From NCBI GenBank assembly GCA_034509425.1, contig JAVTVJ010000070.1, positions 2,790,001 through 2,854,000 on the forward strand: a stretch of 64,000 bases of DNA, written 5' to 3'. The DNA comes from Eopsaltria australis (lineage: Eukaryota > Chordata > Aves > Passeriformes > Petroicidae). Shown here piece after piece: positions 23,201-36,800 of this stretch (positions are counted from its first letter, which is position 1; each line of letters starts with the position of its first letter). The notes below the pieces were generated by a model. The model searched no databases, had not been told where the DNA came from, and was given only the letters and a program-made list of their open reading frames with translations. Position numbers and translations under genes: made by a program.

Positions 23201-23861
23201 AGTCTAACACATGTACAGTTTCATTTTAACTGCAATCTTAACACTTTTTGAACATTTTTGTGCTTCATTTCTTTTTTTTAAGACGAGAAGAAAGGAAAAA
23301 CTGCTTGTATTTTAATAATTTTAACACTTATATAGTCCCATTTGGGCTTTGAAGTTCATTTTTCAGTTTAAACTCCAAACCAAAAAATGTCCTTCCAAAG
23401 GTCTGTGCACTCTTGATACAGAAAGAAATAAGGCATTGCAAACAAAAATTGAGCATAATAGCTGTATTGTTGCAAACCTTATTTTTTTATTTTTTGTCTA
23501 GGCCCAGCAGGGTAAGAACTTCAAGGAATCTACTGATGGCATAAAAGCACTATTGCCATTTCTCAGCATTAATTTTCAAAATAAGCCTTTTATTTTACAG
23601 AATTCTTGCTTATGAATGTTCTTGCTTAAAATAACCACCTCAAATTTAAAATCTTTCTGTATGCTTTTCCTTAATTTCTAATGTTTTTCTTATAGTATTA
23701 CCCAGCTCAGCTGGGTAACTCAGCTGTTGAAAATAGATTGGCTAGGTGAGCCTTTGGTCTGAGTAGCTTAATGTTTTGGATCTCTTTCTGCTGCCTGAAT
23801 TGTATTGATAAAGATACTTTTGTTTTCTTTGCAGGTTATTTTAAAGAAAAGCAGAGGCTAG
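17201..23861 (+). CDS. CENPW: Centromere protein W (three coding exons: 17201-17290, 22058-22171, 23835-23861)
   Basis: CENPW is a small histone-fold subunit of the constitutive centromere-associated network. It pairs with CENPT and, with CENPS-CENPX, forms a nucleosome-like DNA-binding complex that anchors the outer kinetochore. The joined exons encode 76 residues, frame-consistent with GT-AG introns of phase 0. Residues 1-23 are basic and include KPQLRL (18-23). Residues 29-55 form the long central helix, with HRLAEEARTNA at 40-50. Residues 60-68 (PEHAISAAK) and the C-terminus VILKKSRG close the fold. The KPQLRL, HRLAEEARTNA and VILKKSRG blocks are identical to human CENPW as I know it. The human protein is about 88 residues with a longer N-terminus; as I recall, the chicken form is also about 76. 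The chosen ATG has A at -3, lies 3' of the promoter motifs and gives the expected avian length. The upstream frame stays open but is CpG-island sequence. Confidence 0.95.
17291..22057 (+). other. CENPW: CENPW intron 1 (4767 bp)
   Basis: GTGAGG donor and TTTAAAG acceptor, with a TTTTTTTTTCTTCTCTGTTTT polypyrimidine tract directly before the AG. The first 130 bp are still in the CpG island; the rest is AT-rich and apparently free of recognisable CR1. A 7-bp inverted repeat (22007-22013 and 22020-22026) lies just upstream of the polypyrimidine tract. No nested gene is seen. Confidence 0.9.
22058..22171 (+). CDS. CENPW: CENPW coding exon 2 (core of the histone fold)
   Basis: Encodes residues 31-68: the hydrophobic start of the long central helix, the HRLAEEARTNA motif, a short charged loop (ENKSK) and the PEHAISAAK segment. 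The donor AAG|GTATTA follows at 22172. Phase 0 at both ends, 38 complete codons. Confidence 0.95.
22172..23834 (+). other. CENPW: CENPW intron 2 (1663 bp)
   Basis: GTATTA donor and TTTTCTTTGCAG acceptor. AT-rich with no exon or transposon recognised. A perfect 9-bp inverted repeat (TTACCCAGC / GCTGGGTAA, 3-nt loop) lies at 23698-23718, 116 bases before exon 3. Confidence 0.9.
23835..23861 (+). CDS. CENPW: CENPW coding exon 3 (C-terminal tail and stop)
   Basis: A tiny coding exon: eight codons (VILKKSRG) plus TAG at 23859-23861. The basic C-terminus is conserved in CENPW orthologues. The exon continues as 3' UTR. Confidence 0.93.
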   Translation, partial: VILKKSRG

Positions 23862-24875
23862 AAAACAGACCATTGGAATTTTAAAGTACATTTTTCAATA
23901 TTTTCTAACTGACTTGAGTTATACTGTGAGCCAGCTTTAACACTTGCGGAACTCTGCAGTTTTTTTGACATCTATCTCCTGATTGACAATCTTGCTGTTT
24001 CTTTAAAAAAATAAAAAACCTCAATTTATGTTTTCATACACTTCTTGCATAATTTTAAAATGTCACTTGTCACTTAAGACTTTTCATGTACCTTATTTCA
24101 TAATGATGGAAAAATGCTTGTACTATAGATACCCTTGGGGTATAATGTGACATTTATTGTTAAAAGTGTGAAACTTCTAAAGGGGAACAGTAGTATAAAA
24201 AAAACCTACAGGTTTCACTAAATCCAGTGTAGATTGTGCAGTTTAGAGCAGATTTACTAGCTAAGCAAAATTATGGCATTCAAAACAATCACTGTAGAAA
24301 CAAGTGTATTAAATACCTTCTCTTCAGTTTATTTATAAATATTTTGATAATTTTAAAATTACTTTGAAAAGTAGATTAAAACTTCTGTGTTCCAGGGAAA
24401 GAATACATGGTTGGTATTTTACATCATGCTCTGAACTGTTAAGCTGACCTGTTTGGTATGGTATATGAGACAACTTGGTGGTCTGTAATTCAGTTGGTGT
24501 GGACAGATGCAGAGTTTATGGAAAAGGAAAGATCTGGCACAGCTGATGTTTTCAAAGTTAGATCTTGTAAAAATAAAAAAGATGGCATGAATGCCAAGCT
24601 ATTTCCTTCCCTCTTTTGAGTGTCATGCTAACATGTCAGAAATCTGGAAATGTACGTTATATAAAAATGTCTTCTTAAATTAAGATCATGTTCTATTCCT
24701 ATTCTGATATTTGTACTAATTTACTGAACACCTTGCTTAACTAATATAATAATAAAGTTATACATGAATCTTACAGTTTGAGGTGATAATAAGTTTTGTG
24801 GAATATATGGTAGCTGATCCTTGATATGCACAGTGAGCTATTCTTATAAATAAAGAATCTTTAAAAATGTTATGT
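23862..24875 (+). other. CENPW: Probable CENPW 3' untranslated region with alternative poly(A) signals
   Basis: AATAAA hexamers occur at 24010-24015, 24572-24577, 24751-24756 and 24849-24854. The first is about 150 bases after the stop; the last is followed by a TTATGTATTGAGTAG and TTTTGTTTG stretch that could act as a downstream element. I cannot tell which is used; tandem use would give 3' UTRs from about 0.17 to 1.0 kb. The right limit is an estimate. Confidence 0.55.
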
Positions 24876-27800
24876 ATTGAGTAGTCTAATTTTGTTTGAC
24901 ACCTTACCCAGTATATTCTAGAAACTCAGCAAAAACATTGCATTTTAGAAATATTTTTGTAGTCTAAAGAAACTGTAGCAATGCCAGTATTTTTAATTTC
25001 ATATCATGTCCATGTACTTTTTAAAATGCTGTATAACCTTTGAAAAGTCATCCTCTTCCAGTATGCAGAGAGGAAGGAAGGATTACTCTCCTGCTTTACT
25101 TGCCTCAAAGAGCATTTGGCTTCTTATGAGGGTTGACTAGATTCTTTATTCTGCATTTTCTTCTCTTACTCCCTTGAAATTGACAATGGAAGCTAAGAAC
25201 ATACATGTGTAGAGGATATGTGAGCTTAATAATCTGAAGTACGTTCTCAGGAATAAGGAAGATCTGACTAGGTATTTATATTTTTATTTACTGTAATTAC
25301 TGTCTTCAATTTAACAATTTTATTGCAACACTAGATTTTCCTTAGAAATATTTTCTCTTAATTTTCCCTGAAATATTTTCTTACAGTCTTATATAACCTT
25401 TCCTCGTTAAAATTGTTTGAGTGCTATAGCTTCTTTTGGAACTTGTTTTGATGTCCACTTCAACTTTTTCTTTTTTGATTTTTCTAGGAGCAAGATCCAC
25501 TCTGAGCTTCGTGGAATATTCTCATTCTCATGTAGTAGATTGATTGATGATCAGCTACCATTGGGGAAGGGAGGCAAAAAGGGGTTAAAACCAAGCGCCA
25601 ATGTACTTTTAAAATATTTTATACAGTGGTTTTGGCCTGTGTTTATGGTTAAGAAGATGTCTCTTAGGAGAGGGACTTCTGATAGTCAATGTTTTGTAAT
25701 AGCTGGAGCAGGCAGGTATTAAGAAGACTTGGGTAGCTTGACAGGTATTCAGGTTTCTTTCCTAAACTTCTAATAAATACTGAAAATTAATGGGACCTAT
25801 GTAGTGGGCTTAAGCTTTCAAAAACAAAATGCTATTTTGTTTTTCTAGTTTCTTCTTGAATGCTCACCATAAGGTTAGATATATTCCTATTAAGCAGCTC
25901 TTCTGTTCTCTTTCATGTATATACCTAGGGTCTCTTCTCTACATAGTATTCCTTACTGGATTTTTAAAATTAAAACTTACAGCAGTATTGTCTAAATACC
26001 CATGAACACTTACAATTAATATCGACTTGGAGGCTACAGTGATAGTTTATTCCTGTTGTCATGCCTCTATTTAATGACAAAGTATCAAAGCATGTAGTTC
26101 TATAAAATGTTTTTTTAAACTAGATCTGTAGTAGAAGACTTAATGAAGTTGTGTTATTTGAATTCCTGTGTTGATTCTTTGCCATTAGGAGGAAAAAGGC
26201 AAGGATTTTTGAGGGAAGAGTCATGGTGATGCTCAACTGTTTTCATGAAACCTTGAGAAATTTATAGTTGTGAAACAACTGACTCAATATTGAATTTCCT
26301 CTGGTTTTAAGCAGAAGATTCGAGAGCTTTTTGGAAGGGGAGGTGCTCTGTCAATAAAATTACAACTCCTAATTTCCTCAGAAAGCAGGATGGATGTCCT
26401 AAAAAATTAGAGGCACACTCAGACATCTATTTTCTTTTTACACTCTCCACTTTGCAGCTTTCCCCATGTTCTGTTTCACATCCTACCCTGCCCTTTCACT
26501 CTCACCATCAATGAAAGGGGGTAAAGTAATGAAGAAATAGAATTTGGTATGAGTACTTCTTGTAGCCCTTATCTTGGTTTTCAGTTTTTGATGTGGTTAA
26601 TGTTAGACCCTGGGCCAGGATGGTATCATAATTAAGCCACAAAAGAAGAAGGAAAATGTTTATTGATCAGCAGATGACTGTGAGGGAAGAGTGTTTCATT
26701 TTTGTTTCATTTCACTTATGGAGTGACTGGTGAGAGTGCATGTGCTGTCTGCCAACCTGAGTAAGTCTTCTGCTGGGGAGTATTCAGTCTGAAGAATAGT
26801 ACGTCAGTGAAGGTTAGATCTATGGACCTAACTCCTCATGGTGTCAGCAGGAAAAAATGAACTTGTGTACTTTGATGAGTCAGGACCCAAAAATCACTAT
26901 TCTATCTGTATGTAAAGTTGTATCTGTTGTTTTGAATCAGAAAATCCAACACAGGTGCTAGAGAGGATATTCATGCTTTGGAGTTTCATTGGGGTTTTAT
27001 GTGGAGAAGTGAGTGACTGCTGAAAAAGAATCTAAAGTTTCATAATACAAATAGTTAATATTTTCTGGTTATAGTCATAAAGTAAAGGAAAAATAAATCC
27101 AGAAATATGTATGCTGTAATAGAAAAATTCTTTTTCTAGCCATAAGGTGGGGATAGAGCAAAAACTCTTTTTTTCCCCTGTGGTAACTTTCCATTAGAGA
27201 AAGTATTCTGTTTATTCCTACTAAAAAGTACGCTATAGATTGTGACATTTTCAGATAATTTTTGAAGACTACCAAGCCTACACTGCTGACATATGTAGGG
27301 CAATTAATGTTAAAAAGAAAAGAAATCCCATTCACATCAAAAAAAGGATGTTCTCCTGTTCAGTGCTGAGAGGGTGAAAGATATGTGAGACTTTGAAGGA
27401 TCTTGAAGATTTTTCTTCATTCAAAGCTTAATGTTTCTGTATCATGTAGTCTTCTTAATTAGAGGTCTATGGTTATTTGTACAACATAGCCTTGGTTTTA
27501 GAAATGGGTGTATTCTATCTGCAGTTTAATGAAGGAAATTCTTGTGCAAGGCATTGCTTATTTAGCAGCCTTAACTGAAACACACAGCTTGTACTGGCTG
27601 ACTTGCTGACTCGGCATTCTATTAGTCTTTATCGGTTTAGAGCAACTAAGGGCATGCAACTCCTAAATGCATAAGGTTCTGAGGTGACTTACGAGTATAT
27701 ATTCAGGTGTGACTTGCATTTCAAACAAAATTCTGATTACATTAAATCAAAATTTCTTTTTTCAGGGCTGTGAAATATGTGTCAAATTCAAGTTCATTAG

Positions 27801-29661
27801 AATGTTCCAAAGCCATGTGTGTAGTTGTTTGTCAGTTCAATATAGATATATTATCATATACTATGTATATGTAGTGCTATATAGATTCCTTCATATGTTT
27901 TAATGGTAATGTAGCTGCTGTGATAGCTTACTTGGATATGAAAGAAGAGAATAGTAGAACAAATTTCTTACATGTTTGAGTAGATTTAATTCTAGTCTGA
28001 GAAGATGCTGGCAGCATTTTTGGTGTGCTAAATACAGAATAGCAACTTTTTGAAGAAGTTGAAGAGTCTTCCCACCTGACAGTTCATGGTTTTGCAGCCA
28101 TAATCAGTTGGAATTCCTTCATTTACTGTTTGGTGAACGACGTTGGGGGTTTGTCAGTTTCTTAGCAGTCCACATTCATCAAATTTACATGGGCTTTGAT
28201 ACATAATATTCTCCTGTGGGCTGCGTTATTAATGTTATCCTGACCAAACTGCTGAAAGATCTTTTCGGGTCATTTGATACCTGTAAGATCAAGTTTCTTA
28301 CTGAGGAGGTCACTTTCCTGGGGGAATGATTCTGGGGCATGGAGAACGTTGTGGAGTGTAGAAAAACACCTAAACATCCCTAAAGTAATTTCTGGTTTAA
28401 AAAACTCCAAATGTAGGCACAACCTTACTGCCTGATAACAACGTGACTGCAGCAGTTAACTAAAAGCAAGAACACATCCTCCATCAATTCTTTGCTCGAC
28501 ATGGTCAGGCTCTACAGAAAGACTCCTACTTTGTTTCCTAAGCATGTAGAAAACACAGAAAGGTATGCTGGCAATTGGACAGATCCTGAATCAAAATTTA
28601 TGAAATGCAAATACTTCCAAATAAATGCACTCAGGTATAGAGTTGGATTACCTGGAGTTTCCAGACTATTATATCGGGTTTAAATTGGTGTAATTGTATT
28701 GGTGCTGACCTCTAAAATTGACAGCCTAATGTGAATTGTTTTCATTTCAGTAGGTAAGTACACACACATTGTATTATATAACAAGTAAGTTTTAATGAAT
28801 TGCTTCAAACTTTATAACTAAACTTGATAAAGGAAGACATTTAAGTAACAGAGTAGTTTTTTAAATTCTTTTGCATATCTGAAATCTTAGTACAAGCAAG
28901 CCTCTAGTCACAGCTGTTGATCTGTTATTCACATAGTAAAAGCTAAGGTTACCAAAGTGATGGTGGGTTACATTTAAATGTTTAAATTCTGTAGTCGATT
29001 TTTGCTCTTCAGAGAAAATTATATGTGTATCATGCTGCTTGCAAAATTGATCAGCTGTTTAAATATTACTGATTCCTGAAGATTGGATGGAATTAAAAGT
29101 GAGGTAAAAGACAATAATTAAAAAAAAAAAGACAGGGAGCGCTTAAGAAAAGGGAAGGATAAGTGCGTGACATAGTTAAGGTTGGCCACATAATTTCTTC
29201 TGTTTCTGTAGTTTCACCATTTGTGTCTCGTGTTGAATTTTGTTTGTGGACTCCCACATTTTCCAGATTAAAGGGTTGTGTCTTGATCATGGAGGGCAGT
29301 AGCTTTCAGGTAGTCTAAGTAAAAATATTCTTCTAAAACTTTTATCCAATAAAGATATGGGATATCTTACTGAATTGCCACCAGAGTTCCACACAGTAAT
29401 TAAATGAGATTTTACCTGAAGCCAGTTTTGGAAATTTTCCTCAGAAATTCGTATGGAATAAACCTTGAAAATACAGAGCAGAAGTGGACAAGACTTCATG
29501 TTCCTTTGTCTTTTGTTTTCCTTGTTATCCTTTCCATTTCTGGGTAAGACTGGAGAGCCATAGTGAAGGTTTATTTTAGGGCAGTGACAACATTTAAAAG
29601 TCCAGTACTGCCAAAAGGATGGATTAACTTTCAGTCCTTTTTGAAGGCACATTAGTATTCA
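24876..29661. other. Intergenic DNA downstream of CENPW
   Basis: AT-rich, CpG-poor, no coding exon or clear mobile element recognised. The open frame at 25417-25722 (101 codons) has no domain I know and overlaps a T-rich stretch; I treat it as chance. Confidence 0.55.
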
Positions 29662-29855
29662 CACAATGAATCACATTGTGGGTAAGGTTGGAAGGGACCA
29701 GTGGGTCATCTGCTCCAACCTCCCTCCTCAAGCAGGGTCATCTTAGAGCATGCAGCACAGGATTGTGTCCTGTTGGTTCTTGAATCTCTCCAGTGGGGGA
29801 GATTCCACAAACTCTGGGCAATCTGTTCCTGTGCTCCGTCACCCACAATGTCCCG
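29662..29855 (-). mobile_element. CR1 LINE, 3'-end fragment (minus strand)
   Basis: The reverse complement of a CR1 3' end. On the plus strand it reads AATCACA, GGTTGGAAGGGACCA, GGTCATCTGCTCCAACCTCC, CTCAAGCAGGGTCATCTTAGAGCA, then TGAATCTCTCCAGTGGGGGAGATTCCACAA and CTGTTCCTGTGCTCCGTCACCC in order, each a known CR1 landmark. About 190 bp remain, including the very end of the reverse-transcriptase reading frame. It is a 5'-truncated, decayed copy. Confidence 0.9.
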
Positions 29856-32800
29856 CACAGATATTTCTGTATATGTGTAGCATGAACACAAACACTGTGG
29901 GACTGTGAAAGTAGATCTATGGTTTAATGATGCTTCTTGTTGACTGCAATTTTTGAAGTTAAGTCAACAAAATAAGGAGTAGCTTACTGGCATGAGAAGC
30001 TGTTAATTGCACTGTATTTTTCTACCTGTGAACACAAAGCAATTTTATTGTTAATGTTATTGTTAATGCCACTGTACCTTCTGTTGAACTTTTCTTATTT
30101 GCTAAACATCTAGCCATCAATGCAGCTATAGCCAAGAGTTGGAGGAATATGCAATATTAAAAAAACAGGACAAGTGCAAGCACAGCAGTTTTACTTTGGC
30201 ATATTATTTTCATGAACCCAGCATCTTTTGCAAGGTTTTCCTGGAAATAAAAAGAAAACACCTTTCCAAATCATCTTTACTTGGGTAGAATGGATGCTTA
30301 ATTACACTAAACTTCTCCAAAACAAACGCTCTTGAATTGAATTGAATTTTACCTTGGATATTTCTGCTAACATGTTTTTTCTTGTTGCTTCCCCACTTAC
30401 GCTCAAAAGAGAGGTTGGAATAAGTTGCATTCTCCTTTCTTCTAAGGAAGACTCGTATAATGGCTCTCTTTATTTTCCGTGAAGTTCCTGGTGAAGCAGG
30501 AAACCATGTATCTCTAAATCGATGTCTTAGAAATTACCAAGAAGGTATTATTTTGTGTCTACTACCTGTTGTTTAAAACATTTGTTCTGACGTGTGAAAT
30601 CTGCCTCTGTACATACTGAATATCATGCATATAAATTTTAAATCTCTTTATGAAGCTTGGGTTTGTTTCAGTTCAGAGATTCTAGGTATTTTCTAATATA
30701 TAAGACCCACCTGCAACTTAGACGTGGGGCTCTTTTATTCTCTGGAGAGCCCATCAATGTAAAATATCAGGCTACTCTCTTTGAGAATGGAGAGGATTTT
30801 TCATAGATTATTTTACATTTTTGTCCATTTGGTTTTGTTTTTATTTTGTTTTGGGGATTTTTGTTTGTTTTCTTAGGTTTTTTTTTTGTTTTCTTTAGGT
30901 TTTTTTTTTTGTTTTTTTTTTTTTTGCTAACTACATGGGCTGCTAGATTAAAGGTTTTTTTGCTAAATATTTGATATCATATTTCTTTATTCAAGCATGA
31001 AAATTCAATTATGACTCACCTCCCAGAGGAGTCCTCCAGTTTCCATAACATTCCTAATATTCTTAGTTTTGAAGACTAAGCAAAGTTTCTTCCCAGTATT
31101 TTCTGTTCCTGTTTGTCCAACCCCTAAGTTCAGTGTTAAAGAGGAGAGGAGAGGATGGTTGTGATGCTGCAGAACACTTACACTGAACATAAGCAATAAT
31201 GCCAACAAGTAGCAGGCTTTAAATTCAGAAAAGTATAGGTGAAGGAAATGCTCTGTCTTCCTTTCCAAACTTACATGATCCTTTGGGAAGACAGTTCACG
31301 AGATGAACCTTAGTTAGCAATGCTGTGGCCTTTGCTTAAAACTTGTGTAAATATTCTCCCCCTTGCTCAAATAAACCTTTTTTTTTTTTCCCTCCTTATT
31401 AGCAATAAAGAAGAAAGCATCAGATCCAATGTAAACAATTTATTATATAGTGTGATAATTTTTGATTTAAAACCAGTTTGTTTAATTTTTTTTGTATTTT
31501 TTTTTCTGAGGAATATATACTCTTTTGAGAAAACTTCTAAAAATTAGAAACTGAATGTTTAAAGCTGTACCAAAACTGGGACTTTATAAATTGTGCTAAT
31601 ACCTTTGTTAAAAAAATAGCAACGTTAAGTTATGGCACAAATGAGCAAACTGCTACTAATCATAAAGAAACACTTTTGAAATACCAGCTTTTTCATGTTT
31701 TCTCTTGCAAATTCCATGTATAAATGACGATGTCTGTTAAAAAGATTGTGTGTAGTATTTTTTAAAGCTTAGTAAGTTTAACTCTTGTCTGCATCCCTCT
31801 TGAAAAGAAATGTGGACCATGTTTGAGACATAATTTGTGTAACAAAATATCTTTATTTCTGAGTTAATTTAATTTTTACATGCTTGTCTTACAGAGGAAG
31901 TCTACTTTTAATAAAAGTCATGTGTTTAGAGCTTTTAGAACTGTAATTTTTGCATTCAACATAAATTATTTTTATGTTGTTACTGTTTGATGTGAAGTCT
32001 ACATTTTCTATGAGTAAACTTAGCAGTTACAGTATGGATCTCATCTTCCTATATCAGTACCCCCACATTGCCAATCACTCTATTGAAAATGCATCTTGAA
32101 AAGTTAATATAATGTTTTGAGCAAAGTGATGAGTGTGGTTTCAATACAAGATGCACTGACAATCTTTTTTTATCTAGGCTTCATATATTATCCTTGAAAA
32201 CTCAAAGAAAAAAGACATTTTCCTCTGTTCTTGTAGTTTCGCTTTTAAATGGAGCCTATCACCACATGAAGCACTTTCCTGACCTTTAGCATTGTCAGAA
32301 CATGAAACAGAGGAGGAGGATATCCTATGGTGTATAGTGCATTAAGGGGATTACCTCATCAGCATGAAAAGTCCATAACTAATCTACACCAGAGACATGT
32401 AATATCTTGGAGCAGGACATTCTTGAGAATATAAAAAAACATACCAAAACATTTTCTCTGAGAGTTGTTCAGCACGTAAGTGTAGCAGCCAGCATGCGAA
32501 TGAATTGCAGTGTCAAATCTGTGCTCTGTTTACAATGTTTTCTATTAATATATCTACCCAAACCCCAAATTTCCAGACTGAGGCAGGACTGATAAAAGAT
32601 AAATCTGCATATTATGGAAAATTGAATTCAGGACGAGGTTGTTCCTCGTATTTTCCTCCTAGTAAGAATCAGCGTTCTCCCTACCCTTGTCAGCATTGCA
32701 GGAGGTAACTGATTAGGAGTGAAGAACTTTGTTTTCCTTCAAACTTCCTAAACTGGTTTGAAACTGTACCTGTACACTAGTTTACCTTATTATTTCTCCA

Positions 32801-33724
32801 GTCTTGCTGAGCTTGTACAAAGCCAGTGGAGAAATGAATCATGATTATTCAAACTCTAGCACTAGGTAAATAAGATGCAGTTCTGTCCATCCACAATGTG
32901 CAGCCCTGCTGCTGTGATGGGTTTGCTGTAACTTAGAGCATGTGTACTATCTTAATACATGCTTTTCTGTGTATTACCTTTCCTTTTCCCTGACACAATG
33001 ATTGGTGCTAAATTTGAAAAATTGACCCAAATCTGTAAATATAGTTTTGTAGCAATAAAGACTCACATAAATGAGTCAGCCTAAAGTTTGATTAGCCATG
33101 CTTAAATCTTGCAAACAATGTGGTTTCTAAATCACGGAGTTTGGGAAACCTGTTGCAAATTTGTGCACGATTCCTTCTTTGAAAGTATTCCTTAGTACTA
33201 AGAGAAAAAAAACCCCAACACTGAATCTATGGGGATTTGCCAAAAATTATTCCTATTAGGTCACGATAGTCTATTATTGAAACATGCTAGAATTGTTGGC
33301 TTATCTACATTGCAATATATTCCTTGAGTTTCAGAAGAGCAAGACCAACAGAAGGCATCCTAAGCTCCTAAAAAGTTGGTTTTATCCTGTTTTCTTATTT
33401 TTCAATTTTAGGTTATCTTTTTCAGTTTTTCTGCTGAGGAATTAGATTTTGCTGCCCTCTAAGACTGTCTTGTGAGCTGATTGATTAAATTTTGTAGTGT
33501 CTCTGAAATTCTCATTTTTAACCATTTTTTCCAATTCTGTTTCTTTTCAACAGCAAGTGTATCTTATTTAAAAATTTTCTTCAGCTTGCAGTACTCTAAA
33601 ACATTGTTGAACAAATAATTCACAAAATTTTTCTTCTTTATCACAAACTATTAATGTATAATTCTGTTTCTTCAAGTATATTCACCACTTAAAATTGTTT
33701 GTGGAATATTCTGTTGAATATTCT
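29856..33724. other. Intergenic DNA with T-rich tract
   Basis: AT-rich, no gene recognised. It contains the long T-rich stretch at 30829-30926 (separate entry) and another T run near 31379-31390. Nothing else is supported. Confidence 0.55.
30829..30926 (+). repeat. T-rich low-complexity tract
   Basis: About 100 bases of T with scattered G, made of TTTTG, TTTGTTTG and AGGTTTTTTTTT blocks, including a near-duplicate TTTTCTTTAGGTTTTTTTT and TTTTCTTAGGTTTTTTTT pair. It could be an expanded retroposon tail, but no retroposon body is recognisable beside it. Confidence 0.8.
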
Positions 33725-33805
33725 AGGGGACCCTGCTTGAGCAGGGAGGTTGGACCTCCAGTTGTCCCTTCCAATCCTACCCATTCTGTGATTCTGTAAT
33801 TCTTA
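33725..33805 (+). mobile_element. CR1 LINE, terminal 3' fragment
   Basis: About 80 bp of CR1 3' end in plus orientation: GGGGACCCTGCTTGAGCAGG, GAGGTTGGAC, GTCCCTTCCAATCCTACC, then the terminal repeats ATTCTGTGATTCTGTAATTCT. Severe 5' truncation. Confidence 0.9.
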
Positions 33806-36800
33806 GTAAGTCTTGGTTTTTAGCTCACTGAGCAGCTGTCTGTTTTCACTGATTGCCATTTGAAAGGCAGAAGTCTGTAATCAGCCAATAATTTCGCATG
33901 TTATGTTTCTTCATCCTGATTGAACATATGTAATAATTTTTAGCTGGAAGCTTGCAGAAGACAGATGTAAACATGCCTTTCAGAAAACACTTTCTGAAGT
34001 GTGCCTAAATTGCTAAAGTCCATATTCCTGATGATAAACTTCGTTTCATTAACTTGGGAAAAGCTGAGCTAAAATATATGTCTCTTTTTAAAAATCTGAA
34101 TTAATGCTTGTGGAAAATATTTCACAGTAGTTGATTGGTTTTAGCTGCAGAAGCGTATAAGTGTAGTAAATAACAGAGCCTTGTTGAAGTTTAGACACTC
34201 TCTTTTTTTGTTGTTGAAGTGGAATAATGTATTTGTACAGAACATAAGTAGCAGATGAGAGATTTGACCAAAAGTATTGGGAAAAACCCTTCCCCTTACA
34301 AAAAGTCCAGGAAGAACAGATGTAACCTCCAATATAAGCAGTTCTAAGAACTGAAGCCTTTTGATCTGAACGAAAACCAACTACTAAAACTTTGCAGACA
34401 ATAACTTCTTTACATTGCTATGTCCTCAGTTATGATTTAGAGAGGCAATCCATTTTCTCTGTTTATCTGCTCTGTGGTAGGATCCAAATCTCAGTTCAGC
34501 TGAGGTAAATAACAGAAGTTTTTAACATTTAAGAGATCAACATTAAAAGAAAATGCAAAATTGAGTATCTTGTTTCCAGTAATGACAGCCTGTCTTGTCA
34601 CTGCCTTTAAGCCTTAGATTTCCTTGGGGGCTCAGCTGGATGGGCATTGCAGTTGCTGAAGGGACATTATCAGCGGGGTGAGATACAGAGCTTTTTAGGG
34701 TGAAGCTCTTGAAATTTCCGTAATTTTTAACACATTTTTTTAAAAAGTTGTTAGCATTTTTTTTTTGGTCTCTGTCTGTAGATACATTTTGGGCCAAATT
34801 TCGCCCATTTGGTTTGGTGTGAAATCAAAGTCATACAATGGTCTGTATTGCTGAGAATGGGATCCGGGTTTTTGCCCCAATACTTTTGACTGCTGTGTCT
34901 TGCTCTGAAGCAGTTTCCAGACTGCGCCTAATTTGTCAGTGATATTCAATATTAACTAAGTAACAGCATCTGCACTGCTGCTAAATTGAGGGTTTTGAAT
35001 GCTCAGCTTCCACACTCGCAGATATTTTTGGCAAGTATGTACCTTTACCGCAAAGTTGTTGCTATTATGGGGTTGTTTTAATCGTACGCTGAAATTCATT
35101 TTCTTAAATGCACTTTTAATTCTTTCTTTGTTTGTTTTTATTGTTTGCATAAGAACACCACATGCTAATTCACCACATGATGTGTACACACAGTCCAAAT
35201 ATCACAAAGTCAGTTCCAAGGTCCAGACATTTACCAGTCTCCCTTTTATAAAGCATATAATGGCAAAATCCTTAGTCCAAATTCAAGTCAACCAGAACTT
35301 TGGAGCACCTTCAGAGTAAAATATGCTTCAGAACAGCTGCAGGAATCTTGATATATAACCCAAAGTGGGGTGGACATAACCCTCTAACACTGAAAATATA
35401 CTTTATAATTTACACATGATGACAAGATAAAAGTTTTTATATTAATTTCTTCAAAAGAAGAAGGAGTATGAAAACAACTAAAAATAAGTAGAAACACTTT
35501 CCTATTCTAAGCACACATCGGGTACAGCCATGATGGCAGCCAACACCTTTTTGGCAAAGAGCCCTGCCAGTTGCCTCGTCCCAAATTCAGAGACACAAAC
35601 TCAACTCCTCTTCTGGGTCTTTTCCAACCAGTTTGGGAGTTTGCTTTCCTGCAATAGGCTGGTAGAAGGAGAACATAAAATGCTTTTTCTCTTGCTTCCT
35701 TTTTGTTAATAAATTGGAAATAACATGCACTTGTTTTGTGGATTCCATCAAAATGCATAAGTCATTAAATGTTTTATACCAATTATTTTGTCTCAGATCA
35801 CACAGTTCTCTTACATAAAGCAAAATAAATGCATTTTAATTACTTATTGTATATTATGAGAGTGTATCACAAGCCATATAAAATCAGCTATTTAATGTCA
35901 AGAGGAAAAACTTTTTTGGAATTTCTTAGAATCTTATGTAGCCAATTTTGCAGCAGCAAAACACACCCTTGATTTGCTAAGGGCTTAGTGCATAACATTT
36001 TTGAGCAATTTGGTCACAATGTGCCCCAGAATAATAACCCTTAACTCAATACAATTTCAAGAGCAAAGTATTTAGAGAATTGTTCCTACCCAGAAACAAT
36101 ACTGAAGAGTTTTTCAGGACAGAATTTAAAAATACATATTGTAACCTGCATGTTAAAGAAAGTGAAATTTTCTTGAGTGCACACATACATGCTGACACAT
36201 CTACGTGTGGGTACACTTCTGCGTGAAGAGTCGCCCCATTGAATATCAGTCCTGGCAAGACACAGACTCAGATCCTAGTTCTGTGTTTTCTTTCTTCTAG
36301 CTGAGAACTGTAAGCATCTTCTGAGCTAAAAAAAGACCAAAATTGCAAACACGGAATACTGAGTTCAAAAACAGAACACAGAGTCCCAGAGACTCTCTGC
36401 TGTACACAACAAGGTGAAAGATACTTGATCTGTTTCTCTAGTTCACTGAGGTCCTTGTATGTCAGTCCATGAACAAAAACAATTAAATTCTGGTTATGGG
36501 GACAACCAGATCTGTGGCATCTGGTTTTACTTTCCTACATTAAAGGTCCTAGCACAGGGTGAGGTATGAACTGCTGTTGCTGTAGTTATTCTTACCTGAT
36601 GAATGATGTTTTGAGACAATTGACATCTAGAATATGGTAGAACAATTTCAAAACTTCCCTACCTACCCCAGAAATATTAGGCTGGACATTCTCCATAGGT
36701 TCCCTTTCATTCCTCACTTTTTTCAGGTGCAGCAGTAGAGATTTTGTCTACTGTTCCAAAAAATCATTTGGTTTTTTTGGGTTTTCTAAATTTTGATCTG

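Noticed and set aside
25417..25722. 101-codon open frame downstream of CENPW
   Set aside because: Phe-rich reading of T-rich sequence, with no domain or conserved motif known to me.
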